From the NCBI GenBank assembly GCA_029213005.1, contig JARGPI010000005.1, positions 221,287-285,286 of the forward strand: DNA of 64,000 nucleotides, written 5' to 3'. The notes under the pieces were generated by a model. That model worked only from the letters and a program-made list of their open reading frames with translations. It was not told the DNA's origin and did no database searches. Positions 1-10,800 of this stretch are shown in pieces. A program made the translations under genes and the position numbers. Numbering within the stretch: the first letter of the stretch is position 1; the number at the start of each line of letters is the position of its first letter. Source of the stretch: Verrucomicrobiales bacterium (GTDB lineage: Bacteria > Verrucomicrobiota > Verrucomicrobiia > Verrucomicrobiales > DEV007).

Positions 1-17
1 GCTAACCCAAAAGTTAT

Positions 18-980
18 ATGAAAGAAAATTGGGACAAAATCCTCTTAGTCAGTGCCTCTGTTATAGTCATCGGTTTATCCGGATGGTTTGCGACCAAGGC
101 TCTCGCTTTTAAAGATCTGTTTGTACTGGAACCAAATAGACCGAATGAAGAACTTCCGGAAGTAAAAACGGGTCAGACCGATATCGCGATCGATTACGTG
201 AAGAAGGATACCAATTGGGATCTTCCCAATAAAGGAACGCCGCCCAAGCCACTGCCGCTGTTCGTTTCAATCCCAATCGTGGAAATTGAGGGGACTACTA
301 TTGATATGCTCAATCCTGAGGCCCGACAGATTCGCCCACCGGTGTCTAACGAATGGCTTCTCAGCAACAATCTCGACTTCCTGAATAAAAGCGTACTTCA
401 ATTGGATCCCGATCGCGACGGATACTCCAATATGGAAGAATGGAACGGCAACACCGATCCGAAAAACCCGGAGTCTCACCCTCCTTACGCCCTAAAACTG
501 GTGATGAAAGCACGGCACTCTCAAGTCTACCGCGTCATTTTCGCCGCCAGACCTGACCAGACCCGCTTTCAAATCAGACGTCTCCCCTCTTCCAAGTGGA
601 AAAAGGGCGACAACTTCTACCTGGCGATTGGCGAAACATCCGGAGATAACCAAATCCGTCTTGACTCTTTTGAGGAAAAACAGGCAAAACGAAATGGAAT
701 TACCATCGACGCCTCCGTTCTGGATATCACCTACCTCCCCAAAGGCACCAAACACAAACTGATTCGAAATGTAGCGGAAGAGATACCAACGTATTACGCC
801 GAACTGGAGTTTTCACTCGACCCCGGAAAAACATTTTTTGTAAAAGAAGGTGACACCTTCCCTCTGGCCATTGATCCGAACACAAAATATCGGGTTACCA
901 AGGTCGACGAAAATTCTGCAACCGTTTCTTATGAAGAAACGCCCGGAAAGACCGAAACTGTTGAGATAAAGAAGAACTAA
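18..980 (+). CDS. Amuc_1099-like inner-membrane protein of the type IV pilus secretin cluster
   Basis: A 320-residue protein with one N-terminal membrane helix (about residues 8-30) and a large periplasmic part. Residues 130-142 form a calcium-binding thrombospondin-type-3/dockerin-like loop (DPDRDGYSNMEEW) followed by TDP. The rest looks beta-rich, with no enzyme motif that I recognise. It lies 89 bp upstream of the TPR secretin, the same arrangement as Amuc_1099-Amuc_1098 in Akkermansia, so it is probably an accessory of the pilus/secretion machine. The identification rests on context and overall shape; the fold and role are unproven. The genes expected before it (pilM-like, Amuc_1100-like) would lie left of the window. 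Confidence 0.7.
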   Translation: MKENWDKILLVSASVIVIGLSGWFATKALAFKDLFVLEPNRPNEELPEVKTGQTDIAIDYVKKDTNWDLPNKGTPPKPLPLFVSIPIVEIEGTTIDMLNPEARQIRPPVSNEWLLSNNLDFLNKSVLQLDPDRDGYSNMEEWNGNTDPKNPESHPPYALKLVMKARHSQVYRVIFAARPDQTRFQIRRLPSSKWKKGDNFYLAIGETSGDNQIRLDSFEEKQAKRNGITIDASVLDITYLPKGTKHKLIRNVAEEIPTYYAELEFSLDPGKTFFVKEGDTFPLAIDPNTKYRVTKVDENSATVSYEETPGKTETVEIKKN

Positions 981-985
981 AAGAG

Positions 986-1015
986 TTGACACTCGGGCCA
1001 TATTCTGGTTTTGAT
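986..1015 (+). promoter_or_regulatory. Possible sigma70-type promoter before the secretin gene
   Basis: A perfect TTGACA at 986-991 is followed 18 nt later by TTTGAT (1010-1015), which matches the -10 consensus at four of six positions. It sits in the 89-bp gap between the two pilus genes. The -10 is weak, so the two genes could equally be read from one upstream promoter. Confidence 0.25.
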
Positions 1016-1069
1016 GATGTCCTCATTCTTTCAAATTTGAGATTAAGCCGCTAAATTAAGAAAAAATTT

Positions 1070-3724
1070 ATGACCACACTTGTTGGAGTTTTAAAAAAAG
1101 CTGGGTTCGCGTTAGGTTTGTGCCTCGCAGCACAGACATCGAATGTGCTTGGCGATGGTATCGGCGTTGGCGATGGCCCATCTCCCGGCGTTCCTCAAAT
1201 TGCCACTAACTATGTGATCAGAATGCAGGAACAGGTCAAGAGAGCTGATGACGCTGCATTGCGCGGTTCACAGTTGATGGCCGATGGAGATTTCGAAGGA
1301 GCGGTTGAACAATATAACAACGCGATCGATTTGCTGCCTGATGCTCCCATGACAGCTCAGCGGCGCCGGGCCTATGTTAAGCAATATGCTCGGGCGGCAA
1401 CGACTCTGGCAAGAAGCTATGCAGATGCTGGACGTTACAATGAAGCCATGGGATTGATCGAAGATGTGCTTCGCCCCACCGTTTCTCCCGATAATTTGGC
1501 GGCGAAAAGACTTCTCGAGCAGCTTAATGATCCCGAGTACTACTCACCAGCGCTGACTCCACAGCACCTCGACCGAGTAAGAAAAGTCAAAATGGCTTTG
1601 AAAACCGGACAGGGCTACCTCGATTATGGCGATTATGACCGCGCCGAAAGAGAGTATCACAAAGCGCTTAACATTGACCGCTACAACTCAGCCGCTCGTC
1701 GCAGCATTGAGAATGTCGAAAGACATCGGATGAACTACTACGATGTGGCCAGAGACCAAACCCGCTCAACCTTTATCCGTCAGATTGCTGAAGAGTGGGA
1801 ACTGCCAGTTCCAACGGCTATCGATATCCCGGACATTTCAATTGGGGTTAACTCAGCGACTCAGGACATCATTCGTAACGAAGAGAAACTCAAAACAATC
1901 CGGATTCCAAGTCTCGAGTTCTCGGACACACCTTTGAAAGACGCTTTGCAGTTTATCCAGCAGAAGAGTGTCGAACTCGATTTTGCGGAATCTGATATCA
2001 ATCGTAAGGGAGTGAACATCATTCTCAGCGCTGACTCTGCCGGTGGCGGTGGCGGCGGTGCCGTCGCTCCTGCTGGTGGTGATGGTGGTTTCGGATTTGA
2101 AGGTGGCGGCGGAGGTGCTGCCCTTGGCGGTGGCGGTGGTGGAGTTGCTAACACTCCTATTACCCTTCGTCTTACCAATGTTCCTCTCGGTGAGGCACTT
2201 CGTTACACAACGAATCTCGCTCAATTGAAATACAAAGTTGAATCCCATGCGGTGATCGTGGTCCCACTATCCACTCCGGATGCGGATCTTTTCACTAACC
2301 AATACACGGTTCCTCCTACTTTCCTTTCCGGAGGAAATCAGGGCGGAGGCGGCGGTGGAGCCCCTGCTGACCCATTTGCACCTGAACCGGCGGCAGGTCC
2401 TGCAGCGATCACCCGTCAGACTGCTAAGCAGATCCTTGAAAATGCGGGTATCACTTTTGCTCAGGGAGCCACAGCCATCTATAACCCTGGCACGTCAACG
2501 CTCATCGTTAAGAACACACCTGATCAGATGGATTTGGTAGAAGCTTATATTGAGTCAATCAAAGGCGGCGTCGAGAAGCAGATTTATATCACCTCCAAGT
2601 TCATCGAGATTGGTGAAGAAGTTGGTAAAGAGCTGGGATTCGACTGGTTGCTGGGCGGATTCAACGTTGGCTCGACTCCCCGGGTATTTGCGGGTGGCGG
2701 AACTACTGGCGGACAGGCCGGAGCTTTCAATGCTACAGATTATACCTTTGTGAACCCCGGAGTGGGCGTTCCGGTTGGATCAAACCCTGTGACCTCGGCA
2801 CTGAGATCGGGAACCCGCGCGATTGATACCAACAGCATCGATGCTCTTATTGCGGAAGCTGGCGGTGGCGCTTCGAATACCAATCAGGCGGCTCCTGCCG
2901 TGTTTGGTATCTCCGGAGTTTTCACCGATCCTCAGTTTCAGCTCATGATTCGTGCTTTGAACCAGAAGAAGGGCGTTGATCTTCTCTCCGCTCCATCGGT
3001 AATGGCCAGAAGTGGTAACCGCGCGAAGATCGAAGTCATTCGCGAATTTATCTACCCAACCGAATACGACCCACCAGAGATTCCAAACACCTTCGGAGGA
3101 AGCACCACCTTGTCTTCCACTCCCGGAACCACTCAATCATCAGGAGGTTTCCCAGTCACACCAGCAACCCCGACTGCCTTTGAAGTCAGGAACACAGGTG
3201 TTACTCTGGAAGTTGATCCGGTTCTCGGAGCTGATAACTACACGATTGACTTGAACTTGGCTCCTGAAGTGGTGGAATTCGATGGATTCATTAACTACGG
3301 ATCACCAATTCAGACGACTGCAGTCAACGGACTCGGACAAACTGAGAACGTGGTTATCACGGAAAACCGAATCGAAATGCCGGTCTTCAACACACGGAAA
3401 GTGACTACTCAGGTTACGATTTGGGATGGCCAGACCGTTGCTCTTGGTGGGTTGATTCGGGAAGATATTCAGGATGTGGAAGATAAAATCCCCTTCCTTG
3501 GGGACCTTCCTGCCATCGGCCGTTTGTTCCGGACAAATGTTGAGCTTCACTTGAAGCGCAATCTTACGATCTTCGTAAAGGCTGTGATTCAAGACCCCGC
3601 TGGACAACCAATTCACGGAACTCTTGAGGAAGAGCAACCTAACATTATTGAACCTCGTCCAAGAGTTTCAACGGTTCCTCCAGGTGGAAACTTTGCTCCA
3701 CCACCTATCGATTACTCCAAATAA
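1070..3724 (+). CDS. TPR-containing PilQ/GspD-family secretin (Amuc_1098-like)
   Basis: An 884-residue outer-membrane channel subunit, probably for type IV pili. A signal peptide ends near residue 28 (NVLG). Residues 50-220 hold TPR units (for example GDYDRAEREYHKALNI). N-domains follow, interrupted by two Gly-rich linkers (about 324-362 and 420-430). The C-terminal secretin domain runs from about residue 503 to 845 and ends with the family signature VALGGLIRED...IPFLGDLPAIGRLF. A proline-rich tail follows. N-terminal TPRs on a secretin are typical of the Akkermansia/Verrucomicrobia form and unlike proteobacterial PilQ, which carries AMIN domains. A strong terminator lies 10 bp after the stop. 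Confidence 0.9.
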   Translation: MTTLVGVLKKAGFALGLCLAAQTSNVLGDGIGVGDGPSPGVPQIATNYVIRMQEQVKRADDAALRGSQLMADGDFEGAVEQYNNAIDLLPDAPMTAQRRRAYVKQYARAATTLARSYADAGRYNEAMGLIEDVLRPTVSPDNLAAKRLLEQLNDPEYYSPALTPQHLDRVRKVKMALKTGQGYLDYGDYDRAEREYHKALNIDRYNSAARRSIENVERHRMNYYDVARDQTRSTFIRQIAEEWELPVPTAIDIPDISIGVNSATQDIIRNEEKLKTIRIPSLEFSDTPLKDALQFIQQKSVELDFAESDINRKGVNIILSADSAGGGGGGAVAPAGGDGGFGFEGGGGGAALGGGGGGVANTPITLRLTNVPLGEALRYTTNLAQLKYKVESHAVIVVPLSTPDADLFTNQYTVPPTFLSGGNQGGGGGGAPADPFAPEPAAGPAAITRQTAKQILENAGITFAQGATAIYNPGTSTLIVKNTPDQMDLVEAYIESIKGGVEKQIYITSKFIEIGEEVGKELGFDWLLGGFNVGSTPRVFAGGGTTGGQAGAFNATDYTFVNPGVGVPVGSNPVTSALRSGTRAIDTNSIDALIAEAGGGASNTNQAAPAVFGISGVFTDPQFQLMIRALNQKKGVDLLSAPSVMARSGNRAKIEVIREFIYPTEYDPPEIPNTFGGSTTLSSTPGTTQSSGGFPVTPATPTAFEVRNTGVTLEVDPVLGADNYTIDLNLAPEVVEFDGFINYGSPIQTTAVNGLGQTENVVITENRIEMPVFNTRKVTTQVTIWDGQTVALGGLIREDIQDVEDKIPFLGDLPAIGRLFRTNVELHLKRNLTIFVKAVIQDPAGQPIHGTLEEEQPNIIEPRPRVSTVPPGGNFAPPPIDYSK

Positions 3725-3733
3725 TTTAAATCG

Positions 3734-3765
3734 AGGCGCGACAGCATCTGTCGCGCCTTTTTATT
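3734..3765 (+). terminator. Intrinsic terminator after the secretin gene
   Basis: An 11-bp perfect stem, AGGCGCGACAG pairing with CTGTCGCGCCT, has a 3-nt CAT loop and is followed by TTTTTATTT. It ends 9 bp before the coaE start codon, so it separates the secretin unit from coaE-rho. It is the strongest terminator in the window. Confidence 0.9.
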
Positions 3766-3773
3766 TCCTACCG

Positions 3774-4382
3774 ATGCCTATCACCGTCGCTGTCACTGGA
3801 GGTATCGCCTGTGGGAAGTCCCACCTTTTAAGTCACCTTTCAAAGAGTCCCGGTATCCAATGCGACGTTTTCAGCTGTGACGAGGCAGTTAGCAAGCTGT
3901 TGACAGAAGCTGAAATTGTAGGACGTTTGAAGGATTGTATAGGAAGCTCAGTTCTTGAGGCGGACGGTAAAATCAACCGTAGCGTTTTGAGAACCGTGAT
4001 TTTTGAAAATCCGCTGATTCGAAAACAGGTTGAAGATATTTTGCATCCAGCCGTTTTAGAAAGAGCTGAGACATTTCTCAAAATTTCGAAAGGTGAACTT
4101 CTCCTAATTGAAGTTCCCTTACTTTACGAAGTTGATTTTCCCATATTTAGAGATTCCGACTTAGTAATAGGATGTTCAGAAAAAACTCAACTGGCCAGGC
4201 TAACTGGCATCAGGGGCATGGAACGTGGATTAGCCGAAAAGATTCTTTCCGCGCAATTGCCAATTCAGGAAAAGATTAATCGATCCAACTACGTAATCTG
4301 GAATGATGGCTCTATGGAAGCCTTTAACGATCAGATTAAATCCCTTTCAGAGATATTTACATCCAACCGCAGCAGTACATGA
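3774..4382 (+). CDS. coaE: Dephospho-CoA kinase
   Basis: Catalyses the last step of coenzyme A synthesis, ATP-dependent 3'-phosphorylation of dephospho-CoA, in the cytoplasm. The ATG at 3774 gives 202 residues, the normal family length. It places the P-loop GGIACGKS at residues 9-16, and an upstream extension would run through the terminator. The CoaE features are present: the early SCDEAV segment, the HPAVL motif and the LIEVPLLYE segment. Its stop overlaps the rho start (ATGA), so the two are translationally coupled. Confidence 0.93.
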   Translation: MPITVAVTGGIACGKSHLLSHLSKSPGIQCDVFSCDEAVSKLLTEAEIVGRLKDCIGSSVLEADGKINRSVLRTVIFENPLIRKQVEDILHPAVLERAETFLKISKGELLLIEVPLLYEVDFPIFRDSDLVIGCSEKTQLARLTGIRGMERGLAEKILSAQLPIQEKINRSNYVIWNDGSMEAFNDQIKSLSEIFTSNRSST

Positions 4383-5758
4383 CAAAAGAAGCCGAAGATA
4401 CGACGAATATTGCTACCGACGTTAAAGAAAAGCCAAAAATTGAAGTTCCCGAGTCCATCGATATCAATGATTTCCAAGGGAAATCGCTGAATGATCTCCA
4501 TGAGGCTGCTCAAAAAATTGGTCTGCGCGTCGCCGGTATCCGGTCAAAGCACCAACTGATATTCGAAATTCTTCAAGTTTATGGAAAGCACGGCACTTCT
4601 ATGGTCGCGTCAGGTTTTCTTGATTACACGGGCGATAATTTCGGCTTTTTGCGTTGGCCTGCGTTCAGCTTCCTCTCCAATGCGGAAGATGTCTATGTGC
4701 CAGCCAATCTGATCAAGAAAAGCGATCTGCGGCCCGGCCAATTGCTCAAATGTAAGGTTCGCGCCCCGAAAGACAGGGAAAAATACCTCTCAGTGGAATC
4801 CATTATCGAAATCGAAGGAATTCCTTTTGATGAATGGGAATCCGCCAATGGCTTCGACAACCTGACGGCGCTCTTCCCGTCTGAGCGGATCATTCTGGAA
4901 ACGTCCGAAGCCGGTGCCGCTGCTTCACGGGTCATGGACCTTGTCTCCCCCCTTGGTAAAGGACAAAGAGGATTAATCGTGGCTCCACCCCGTGGAGGAA
5001 AGACGATTCTTCTGAAGAATATCGCTGTTTCGATCGCAAAGAATCATCCCGAAGTGGAGTTGATCGTGTTGCTGCTCGACGAACGTCCTGAGGAAGTCAC
5101 TGACTTTCGGGAGACCGTCAACGCCTCCGTCTACAGCTCGACTTTCGATGAAGCGGCGACACGCCATATCCAGGTCGCCGACATGGTCCTGAACCGGGCG
5201 AAAAGACTTGTCGAGCAAGGCAAGGATGTAGTCGTCCTACTGGACAGTCTTACCCGGTTGGCACGAGGTCACAACTCAGCCAGTCAATCCGGTGCTTCTA
5301 ATAAAATGGGCAAAAAAGGTCGCGGAGGAAGAGGCGGCGGAGGAGGCCCCATTGGTTCGGGTGGTATATCGCCGAAAGCTCTGGAACGCTCGCGTCGATT
5401 CTTCGGTGCCGCGCGAAATGTTGAAGAAGGCGGCAGCTTAACCATTGTAGCGACCTGTCTGATTGAGACTGACAGCCGGATGGATGACGTCATTTTCGAA
5501 GAATTCAAGGGCACCGGAAATATGGAGATAACTCTGGACAGGGAAATGGCCGAAGCCCGGATTTTCCCTGCGATTCATATTTTGAAATCGGGAACGAGAA
5601 AGGATGACCTCCTCTATCATGCCGATGAAATGCCCAGAGTGATGGGTCTTCGCAAGCAATTGGCAGCGAGACCGGCACCGGAAGCGATGGAAGTGCTACT
5701 GCGTCAGATCAAGGCGACCAGCTCCAATGCGGAACTGATTTTGAGAGGCATCGATTAA
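4379..5758 (+). CDS. rho: Transcription termination factor Rho with enlarged Q-loop
   Basis: A hexameric RNA helicase that ends untranslated transcripts. The protein has 459 residues. The N-terminal Rho_N helices lie at about 30-70, the cold-shock-like RNA-binding domain at about 75-150 (GDNFGFLRW), the P-loop APPRGGKT at 202-209 and Walker [13 protein letters not shown] near 285-296. [14 protein letters not shown] and [10 protein letters not shown] are typical Rho motifs. Between LTRLAR and RRFFGAARN is a Gly/Arg/Lys-rich insert (about residues 301-328, [13 protein letters not shown]), roughly 17 residues longer than in E. coli Rho as I remember it. This is the secondary RNA-binding Q-loop region. 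The gene overlaps coaE by 4 nt. Confidence 0.95.
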   Translation: MTKEAEDTTNIATDVKEKPKIEVPESIDINDFQGKSLNDLHEAAQKIGLRVAGIRSKHQLIFEILQVYGKHGTSMVASGFLDYTGDNFGFLRWPAFSFLSNAEDVYVPANLIKKSDLRPGQLLKCKVRAPKDREKYLSVESIIEIEGIPFDEWESANGFDNLTALFPSERIILETSEAGAAASRVMDLVSPLGKGQRGLIVAPPRGGKTILLKNIAVSIAKNHPEVELIVLLLDERPEEVTDFRETVNASVYSSTFDEAATRHIQVADMVLNRAKRLVEQGKDVVVLLDSLTRLARGHNSASQSGASNKMGKKGRGGRGGGGGPIGSGGISPKALERSRRFFGAARNVEEGGSLTIVATCLIETDSRMDDVIFEEFKGTGNMEITLDREMAEARIFPAIHILKSGTRKDDLLYHADEMPRVMGLRKQLAARPAPEAMEVLLRQIKATSSNAELILRGID

Positions 5759-5807
5759 TCACGAAGTTCACCCTCCGAACGTCTTATTAACTTTCGAAAG
5801 CCTTTGA

Positions 5808-6911
5808 ATGTCTGAATCCGAAGAACACTATCTGGATACCCCGGAGGCCATAGCCTCATACTTCGAACGCCTCTCGACGGAAGGCCACGAGATCTGCGCA
5901 GTGGATACCGAGGCCGATAGTCTGCACTCTTACGAAACGAAGATGTGCCTGATCCAGTTCGCGGTGCCGGGAAATCTTGCGATTATTGATCCTCTGGCGG
6001 TGGAATTACATGAGCTCGATCCGATGCTCGATTTCTTCAAAACCACCAAAGCGATTTGGATGCACGGAGCCGATTACGATATGTCGATGTTCCGGAAGAC
6101 GTTCAACTGGATTCCCGAGGTGGTCTGGGACACCCAAAGTGCAGCGCGGCTACTCGGAGTTCGGAAGTACGGCCTCGCTAATTTACTGGAAGAGGAATTT
6201 GGTCTCGTTGTTTCGAAACAAAGCCAGAAAGCAAATTGGGGCAAAAGGCCACTCAGTGAGAAGATGTTGGCCTACGCCTTCAATGATGTTCGCTATCTGA
6301 TCGAACTCGGCGACCGCTACCTGAAACGACTCGAAGAAAAAGGGCGGAGAGGGTGGTTCGAAGAATTGTGTGCGGCTGCCCGGGTTATTGCTGAGGAAAG
6401 AGAAGAGCGGAGCGGTGACGAAGTCTGGCGAATCAACGGTTGGGGCAAACTCGATCCCAGAGGGCTGGCTTTCCTTAAAGGGCTCTGGAACTGGCGGGAC
6501 GAAGAGTGCAAGCGACTCGACCGTCCTCACTTCAAATTTATGTCGAACAACGAGCTGATCGAGTTCGCCAAACAATTGCAAAAGGGTGAGAGAATCGAAC
6601 CTCCCAAATACCTTCGCCCTGCGTTCGCTCGCAGAATGTTGAAAGCGATCAGTGAAATCAGAGAGATCCCCGAATCGGAATTTCCGGTCAAGTATCGTCG
6701 CAACGGTGGCCCCCGTCTGGAAATCGACGAGGACCGTTTTCTCCGGATGAGAGATTATCGGGATAAAGTCGCTGAAGAACTCGATATTGACTCGACTCTC
6801 ATCGCCACTCGCCAGAATCTCGAATTTCTCGCGTCTCCCAATGTAGATGGAGAGGAAAAAGAGAGCATGTTGCTCAATTGGCAAAAGGAATTGATCCGGG
6901 AAGAACTCTAA
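5808..6911 (+). CDS. rnd: Ribonuclease D family 3'-5' exonuclease
   Basis: A 367-residue DEDDy-type exonuclease expected to trim tRNA and other RNA 3' ends. Exo I is D33-x-E35 (DTEADSLHSY), Exo II includes D91 (HGADYDMSMF), and Exo III holds Y156 and D160 (YAFNDVRYL). An HRDC-like helical region follows, around residues 220-300. The usual length for the family is 370-390 residues. It begins 49 bp after rho and ends 19 bp before the next gene, so it may share its transcript. Confidence 0.9.
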   Translation: MSESEEHYLDTPEAIASYFERLSTEGHEICAVDTEADSLHSYETKMCLIQFAVPGNLAIIDPLAVELHELDPMLDFFKTTKAIWMHGADYDMSMFRKTFNWIPEVVWDTQSAARLLGVRKYGLANLLEEEFGLVVSKQSQKANWGKRPLSEKMLAYAFNDVRYLIELGDRYLKRLEEKGRRGWFEELCAAARVIAEEREERSGDEVWRINGWGKLDPRGLAFLKGLWNWRDEECKRLDRPHFKFMSNNELIEFAKQLQKGERIEPPKYLRPAFARRMLKAISEIREIPESEFPVKYRRNGGPRLEIDEDRFLRMRDYRDKVAEELDIDSTLIATRQNLEFLASPNVDGEEKESMLLNWQKELIREEL

Positions 6912-6930
6912 TTTCGCTCCATTTCGGACA

Positions 6931-7710
6931 ATGAAACCTCTTCTCGCCACCATTCTCGCGCTGTTCTTGATTACGGCCTGCTCGAACGAGGATAGCGATG
7001 CGCTTGTGGTGGGAATGGAACTGGCCTATCCCCCGTTCGAAATGCGCAACGACCAGAACGAACCGGAAGGAATCAGCGTCTCGATGGCCAGGGACCTCGG
7101 CAAATTCCTTAACCGTCCGGTTGAAATCCGGGATGTCGCCTGGGATGGAATTATTCCAGCGTTAAAATCCGGGAAAATCGACCTGATTATCTCCTCGATG
7201 ACAAAAACAGAGGAAAGAGCACGCTCGATCGCTTTCTCCGATGGCTACGTCACGAACGGCCTCTGCCTTCTCGTCCCCAAAGACTCGCCGATCGAATCAA
7301 AAGACGACTTGAAGCAGGCGGGGCTGAAAATAGCGGTGAAGCTCTCAACTACCGGTGAAATCTGGGCGAAAGCTAATCTTCCCGACGCCAAATTTACCAC
7401 GCTGGATACCTCTGCGACCTGCGTGCTCGAAGTGGTTCAGGGCCGGGCTGACGCCTTTATTTATGACCAGATTTCAATCTATCAGTATTGGAAAAAGCAT
7501 CCGGACACGACGCGTCCGATTCTTCAGCCAATCCGGGATGAGACCTGGGGTGTTGGCTTGAGAAAAGGAGACACGGAGCTCAAGGAGCAGGTCAATGCTT
7601 TCCTCGAACAGTACCGGTCAAGCGGCGGTTTTGATCGCCTCGCGGACCGTTACATGAAAGAGGAAAAAGAAGCTTTCGAAAAATTAGGCGTCCCTTTTGT
7701 GTTCCATTGA
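6931..7710 (+). CDS. Amino-acid ABC transporter substrate-binding lipoprotein (SBP family 3)
   Basis: A 259-residue periplasmic binding protein. The lipobox LITAC puts the acylated cysteine at residue 17. The SBP_bac_3 fold is clear: VGMELAYPPFEM at the start, then DLGKFLNRPVEI, GKIDLIISSMTKTEERA and GLRKGD. No permease or ATPase gene is next to it, so it is either an orphan binding protein or works with a transporter encoded elsewhere. The ligand is probably an amino acid or similar small polar molecule, judged only from family membership. Confidence 0.88.
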   Translation: MKPLLATILALFLITACSNEDSDALVVGMELAYPPFEMRNDQNEPEGISVSMARDLGKFLNRPVEIRDVAWDGIIPALKSGKIDLIISSMTKTEERARSIAFSDGYVTNGLCLLVPKDSPIESKDDLKQAGLKIAVKLSTTGEIWAKANLPDAKFTTLDTSATCVLEVVQGRADAFIYDQISIYQYWKKHPDTTRPILQPIRDETWGVGLRKGDTELKEQVNAFLEQYRSSGGFDRLADRYMKEEKEAFEKLGVPFVFH

Positions 7711-7872
7711 ATTAGAACACGCGAAAGCGCGACTGCTTTGCCCGTTACAACCAGTCTCTTAAACGTAATAGTTACTGGGTTGGAGAGTGTTAAGGCACTC
7801 AATAGCGTCAATAATGAAGTGACTCGCTGAAGGGTTATGGCACCTTTCACCAGCATATCCCCCATCTCTTTC

Positions 7873-10800
7873 ATGAATCGAATGATGATCAACCAATCAT
7901 TACCAGTCCTACTTTTATCTCTACTGCTTCCGGTTTTCGGAAGTTCAAAAGATATTGCCTCGAAAAAGCTCGAAAAATCCACTCCCAATCCGGGCAAAAC
8001 GCTTTTCTACAAACTGCCTCCGGAGGATTCTGGAGTCGACCTCGTCGTCCCGATCGATGAAGACCACCCTCTGGCCCGCGCTTATCATTCCAGCTCAGCC
8101 TGTTCCGCGGTCGCTGTGGGAGATCTGGACCTGGATGGCAGACCCGATATTTTTGCAGGAAACGGCCCTCGGGAGAACGGTCTTTATCTCCAAAACAAAA
8201 AGATGAAGTTCACCAACGTCACCGAATCCGCGGGAGTTAGTGGAGGAGATGCCTGGGCGGTGGGAATTTCATTGGTGGATTTTGATAACGACGGGGACCT
8301 GGATGCCTACGTCTGTAACTATGACTCGCCTAACAATCTCTATGTCAATCAGACAATCGTAGATGGCAAGCGAAACAAGGGACCGCTGCGGTTCGTCGAC
8401 GAAGCCGCGAAATACGGTCTCGATATCGCAGACGGCAGTGTCGTTTCCGCCTTTGCCGATTATGATCGGGACGGCGATCTCGATCTCTACATTCTCACCC
8501 ATCAAATCTATCGGGAGGGTGGCCGCCCGGCCGAACCGATCCCTCTAGTTGATGAGAACGGAAAGCTGGAGGTCAACGACGAGTTCAAACGTTGGTATCG
8601 CGTCAATCAGTTCAGTAAAGGTGAAAACGGCGAAGTCCTCTACACCGAATGCGGCCGCCCCGACTTCCTCTTCAGAAACGATGGTGAGAAGGGATACGTC
8701 GAAGTCACTCTGACAGCGGGGATGAATAAAGATGCCCACTGGGGAAATTCAGCCACCTGGTGGGACTACAATCACGACGGATGGCCGGATCTCTATATTG
8801 GGAATGATTTTAAGAGCCCCGATTTTCTATACCGGAACAATGGGGACGGCACCTTCACCGAAATGTCAGAGGAAATGGTTCGCCATACCACCTGGTTCTC
8901 GATGGGAGCGGTGCAGAGCGATTTCAACAATGACGGGCTGATTGACTTTGTGCTCGCCGACATGCTGCCCCGAACTCACTACATGCAAACCGCCTCCATG
9001 GCGAATATGGCGGACCGGCTCGACAACCTGGAAGGTGTCGGCGGGGCTTATCAAATGATGCGAAATACTCTTCACATCAATACCGGAACCGATAAATTTC
9101 TCGAAGGAGCCTGGTTATCCAATGTGGCTGACACCGAATGGACCTGGGCGATCCGCAGTGCAGATTTTGATAACGATGGCCTGGCGGACCTGTTTTTCTG
9201 CAACGGGGTCCCCCGGCAATTCAATCACTCCGACCTTCCCGATATCGATCACGCCGCGCTGGTAGGGAAAACTCACTGGGATCACTACAAAGGCACTCCG
9301 GAACGCCGGGAGCAGAATCTCGCCTTCCACAACCGGGGTGACTTCCGCTTCGACGATGTTTCCGCCGAGTGGGGATTGGACCATCTCAGCATGTCATACG
9401 GTGCGTCGCTTGCCGACCTCGATGGCGATGGCAGAATGGACCTGCTGGTATCCAATTTGGCCGACCCGCTATCCATCTACTGGAATAAATCGACCAAGGG
9501 AAACCGAATCGTCGTTGATCTGAAAGGGACCAGATCCAATAAACAGGGTATCGGCAGTGTCGCCACTCTCACTACCTCCGACGGGCAAACCCAGATCCGG
9601 CAGCTCTTTCCCTATGGAGGCTTTCTGGATGCAGACGAACCGATCTTCCACTTTGGCGTCGGCGAACACAAAGAAGTCAGTAGCTTGAAGATCGAGTGGC
9701 CGTCCGGCCAAGTCCAGGAATTCAAAAATCTGGCGGTTAATCAACGCTATACCATCACCGAACCCGCAGGCGAAGCAAAGCAATCAGATCCGGTGACTTC
9801 GCGGAGACCTACCAATACCTGGTTTACCAAAATACCGTCTCTGAAGGGCTTCGATCATCGCGAGACGGAATTTGATGACTTTGATCGGCAGCCACTCATG
9901 CCATTGAAACTTTCCCAGCTCGGCCCGGGCCAGGCCTGGAGCGACATCGATGGAGACGGGGACTTCGACTTCTATCTCGCAGGAGCGGCGGGACAGCCCG
10001 GTCAGCTTTTCGAAAACCAGACAACTTCAGGATCGAAGGACATCCTCTTTATACCGCAAATTATCGACGCCTTTAACAAGGATGCTCGCTTCGAAGATAT
10101 GGGCTGTCTCTTTTTCGATGCCGATAGCGATGGTGACCCCGATCTTTATGTCGTCAGTGGTGGAGTCGAATGTCTACCCGGCGCCGAGACGCTGCAGGAC
10201 AGACTCTACCTGAATAATAACGGAGATTTTACCCTGGCACCCGATGCCCTGCCCGAAGCTCACCATAGTGGAAGCGTCATCGCCGCTTGCGATTTTGATC
10301 GGGATGGAGACCTCGATTTATTTGTTGGTTCACGCTCTATTCCCGGACGTTACCCCGAATCACCCACCAGCCAACTTCTGCGCAACAACGGTGGAAAATT
10401 TGAATCCGTAATCACCGAACTGGCGCCTCAGTTAGAGAAGGTCGGTATGGTCACCAGTGCCATCTGGAGCGATGCGAATAACGACGGTTGGCAGGATTTA
10501 CTGGTCACCACGGACTGGGGATTGATTCGCTTTTTTCTAAATAAAGAGGGCAAGTTAGTCGAAGTCACCGAGGAGGCGAAGCTTTCCGGCGAGGGCCTCG
10601 CCCGCGAAGGTTGGTGGAATGGAATCGCCGCCAGCGACATCGATAACGACGGCGACATGGACTATGTCGTCACTAACATGGGCACCAATACCTACCGACG
10701 TGCCGGTTTGAGCCACCCCGAACTCCTTTTCTACGGCGACTTCGATGGCTCCGGCAAAAAACATATCGTCGAGGGTTACTTCAAAACCGAAAACGGAAAA

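Noticed and set aside
6183..6953. A 256-codon open frame antisense to RNase D
   Set aside because: It covers the RNase D C-terminal half and runs into the next gene's start; composition is not protein-like.
7711..7872. A terminator or attenuator after the binding-protein gene (CGCG-AAAG-CGCG and GAGTG/CACTC)
   Set aside because: Stems are only 4-5 bp with no T-run, so they are not convincing.
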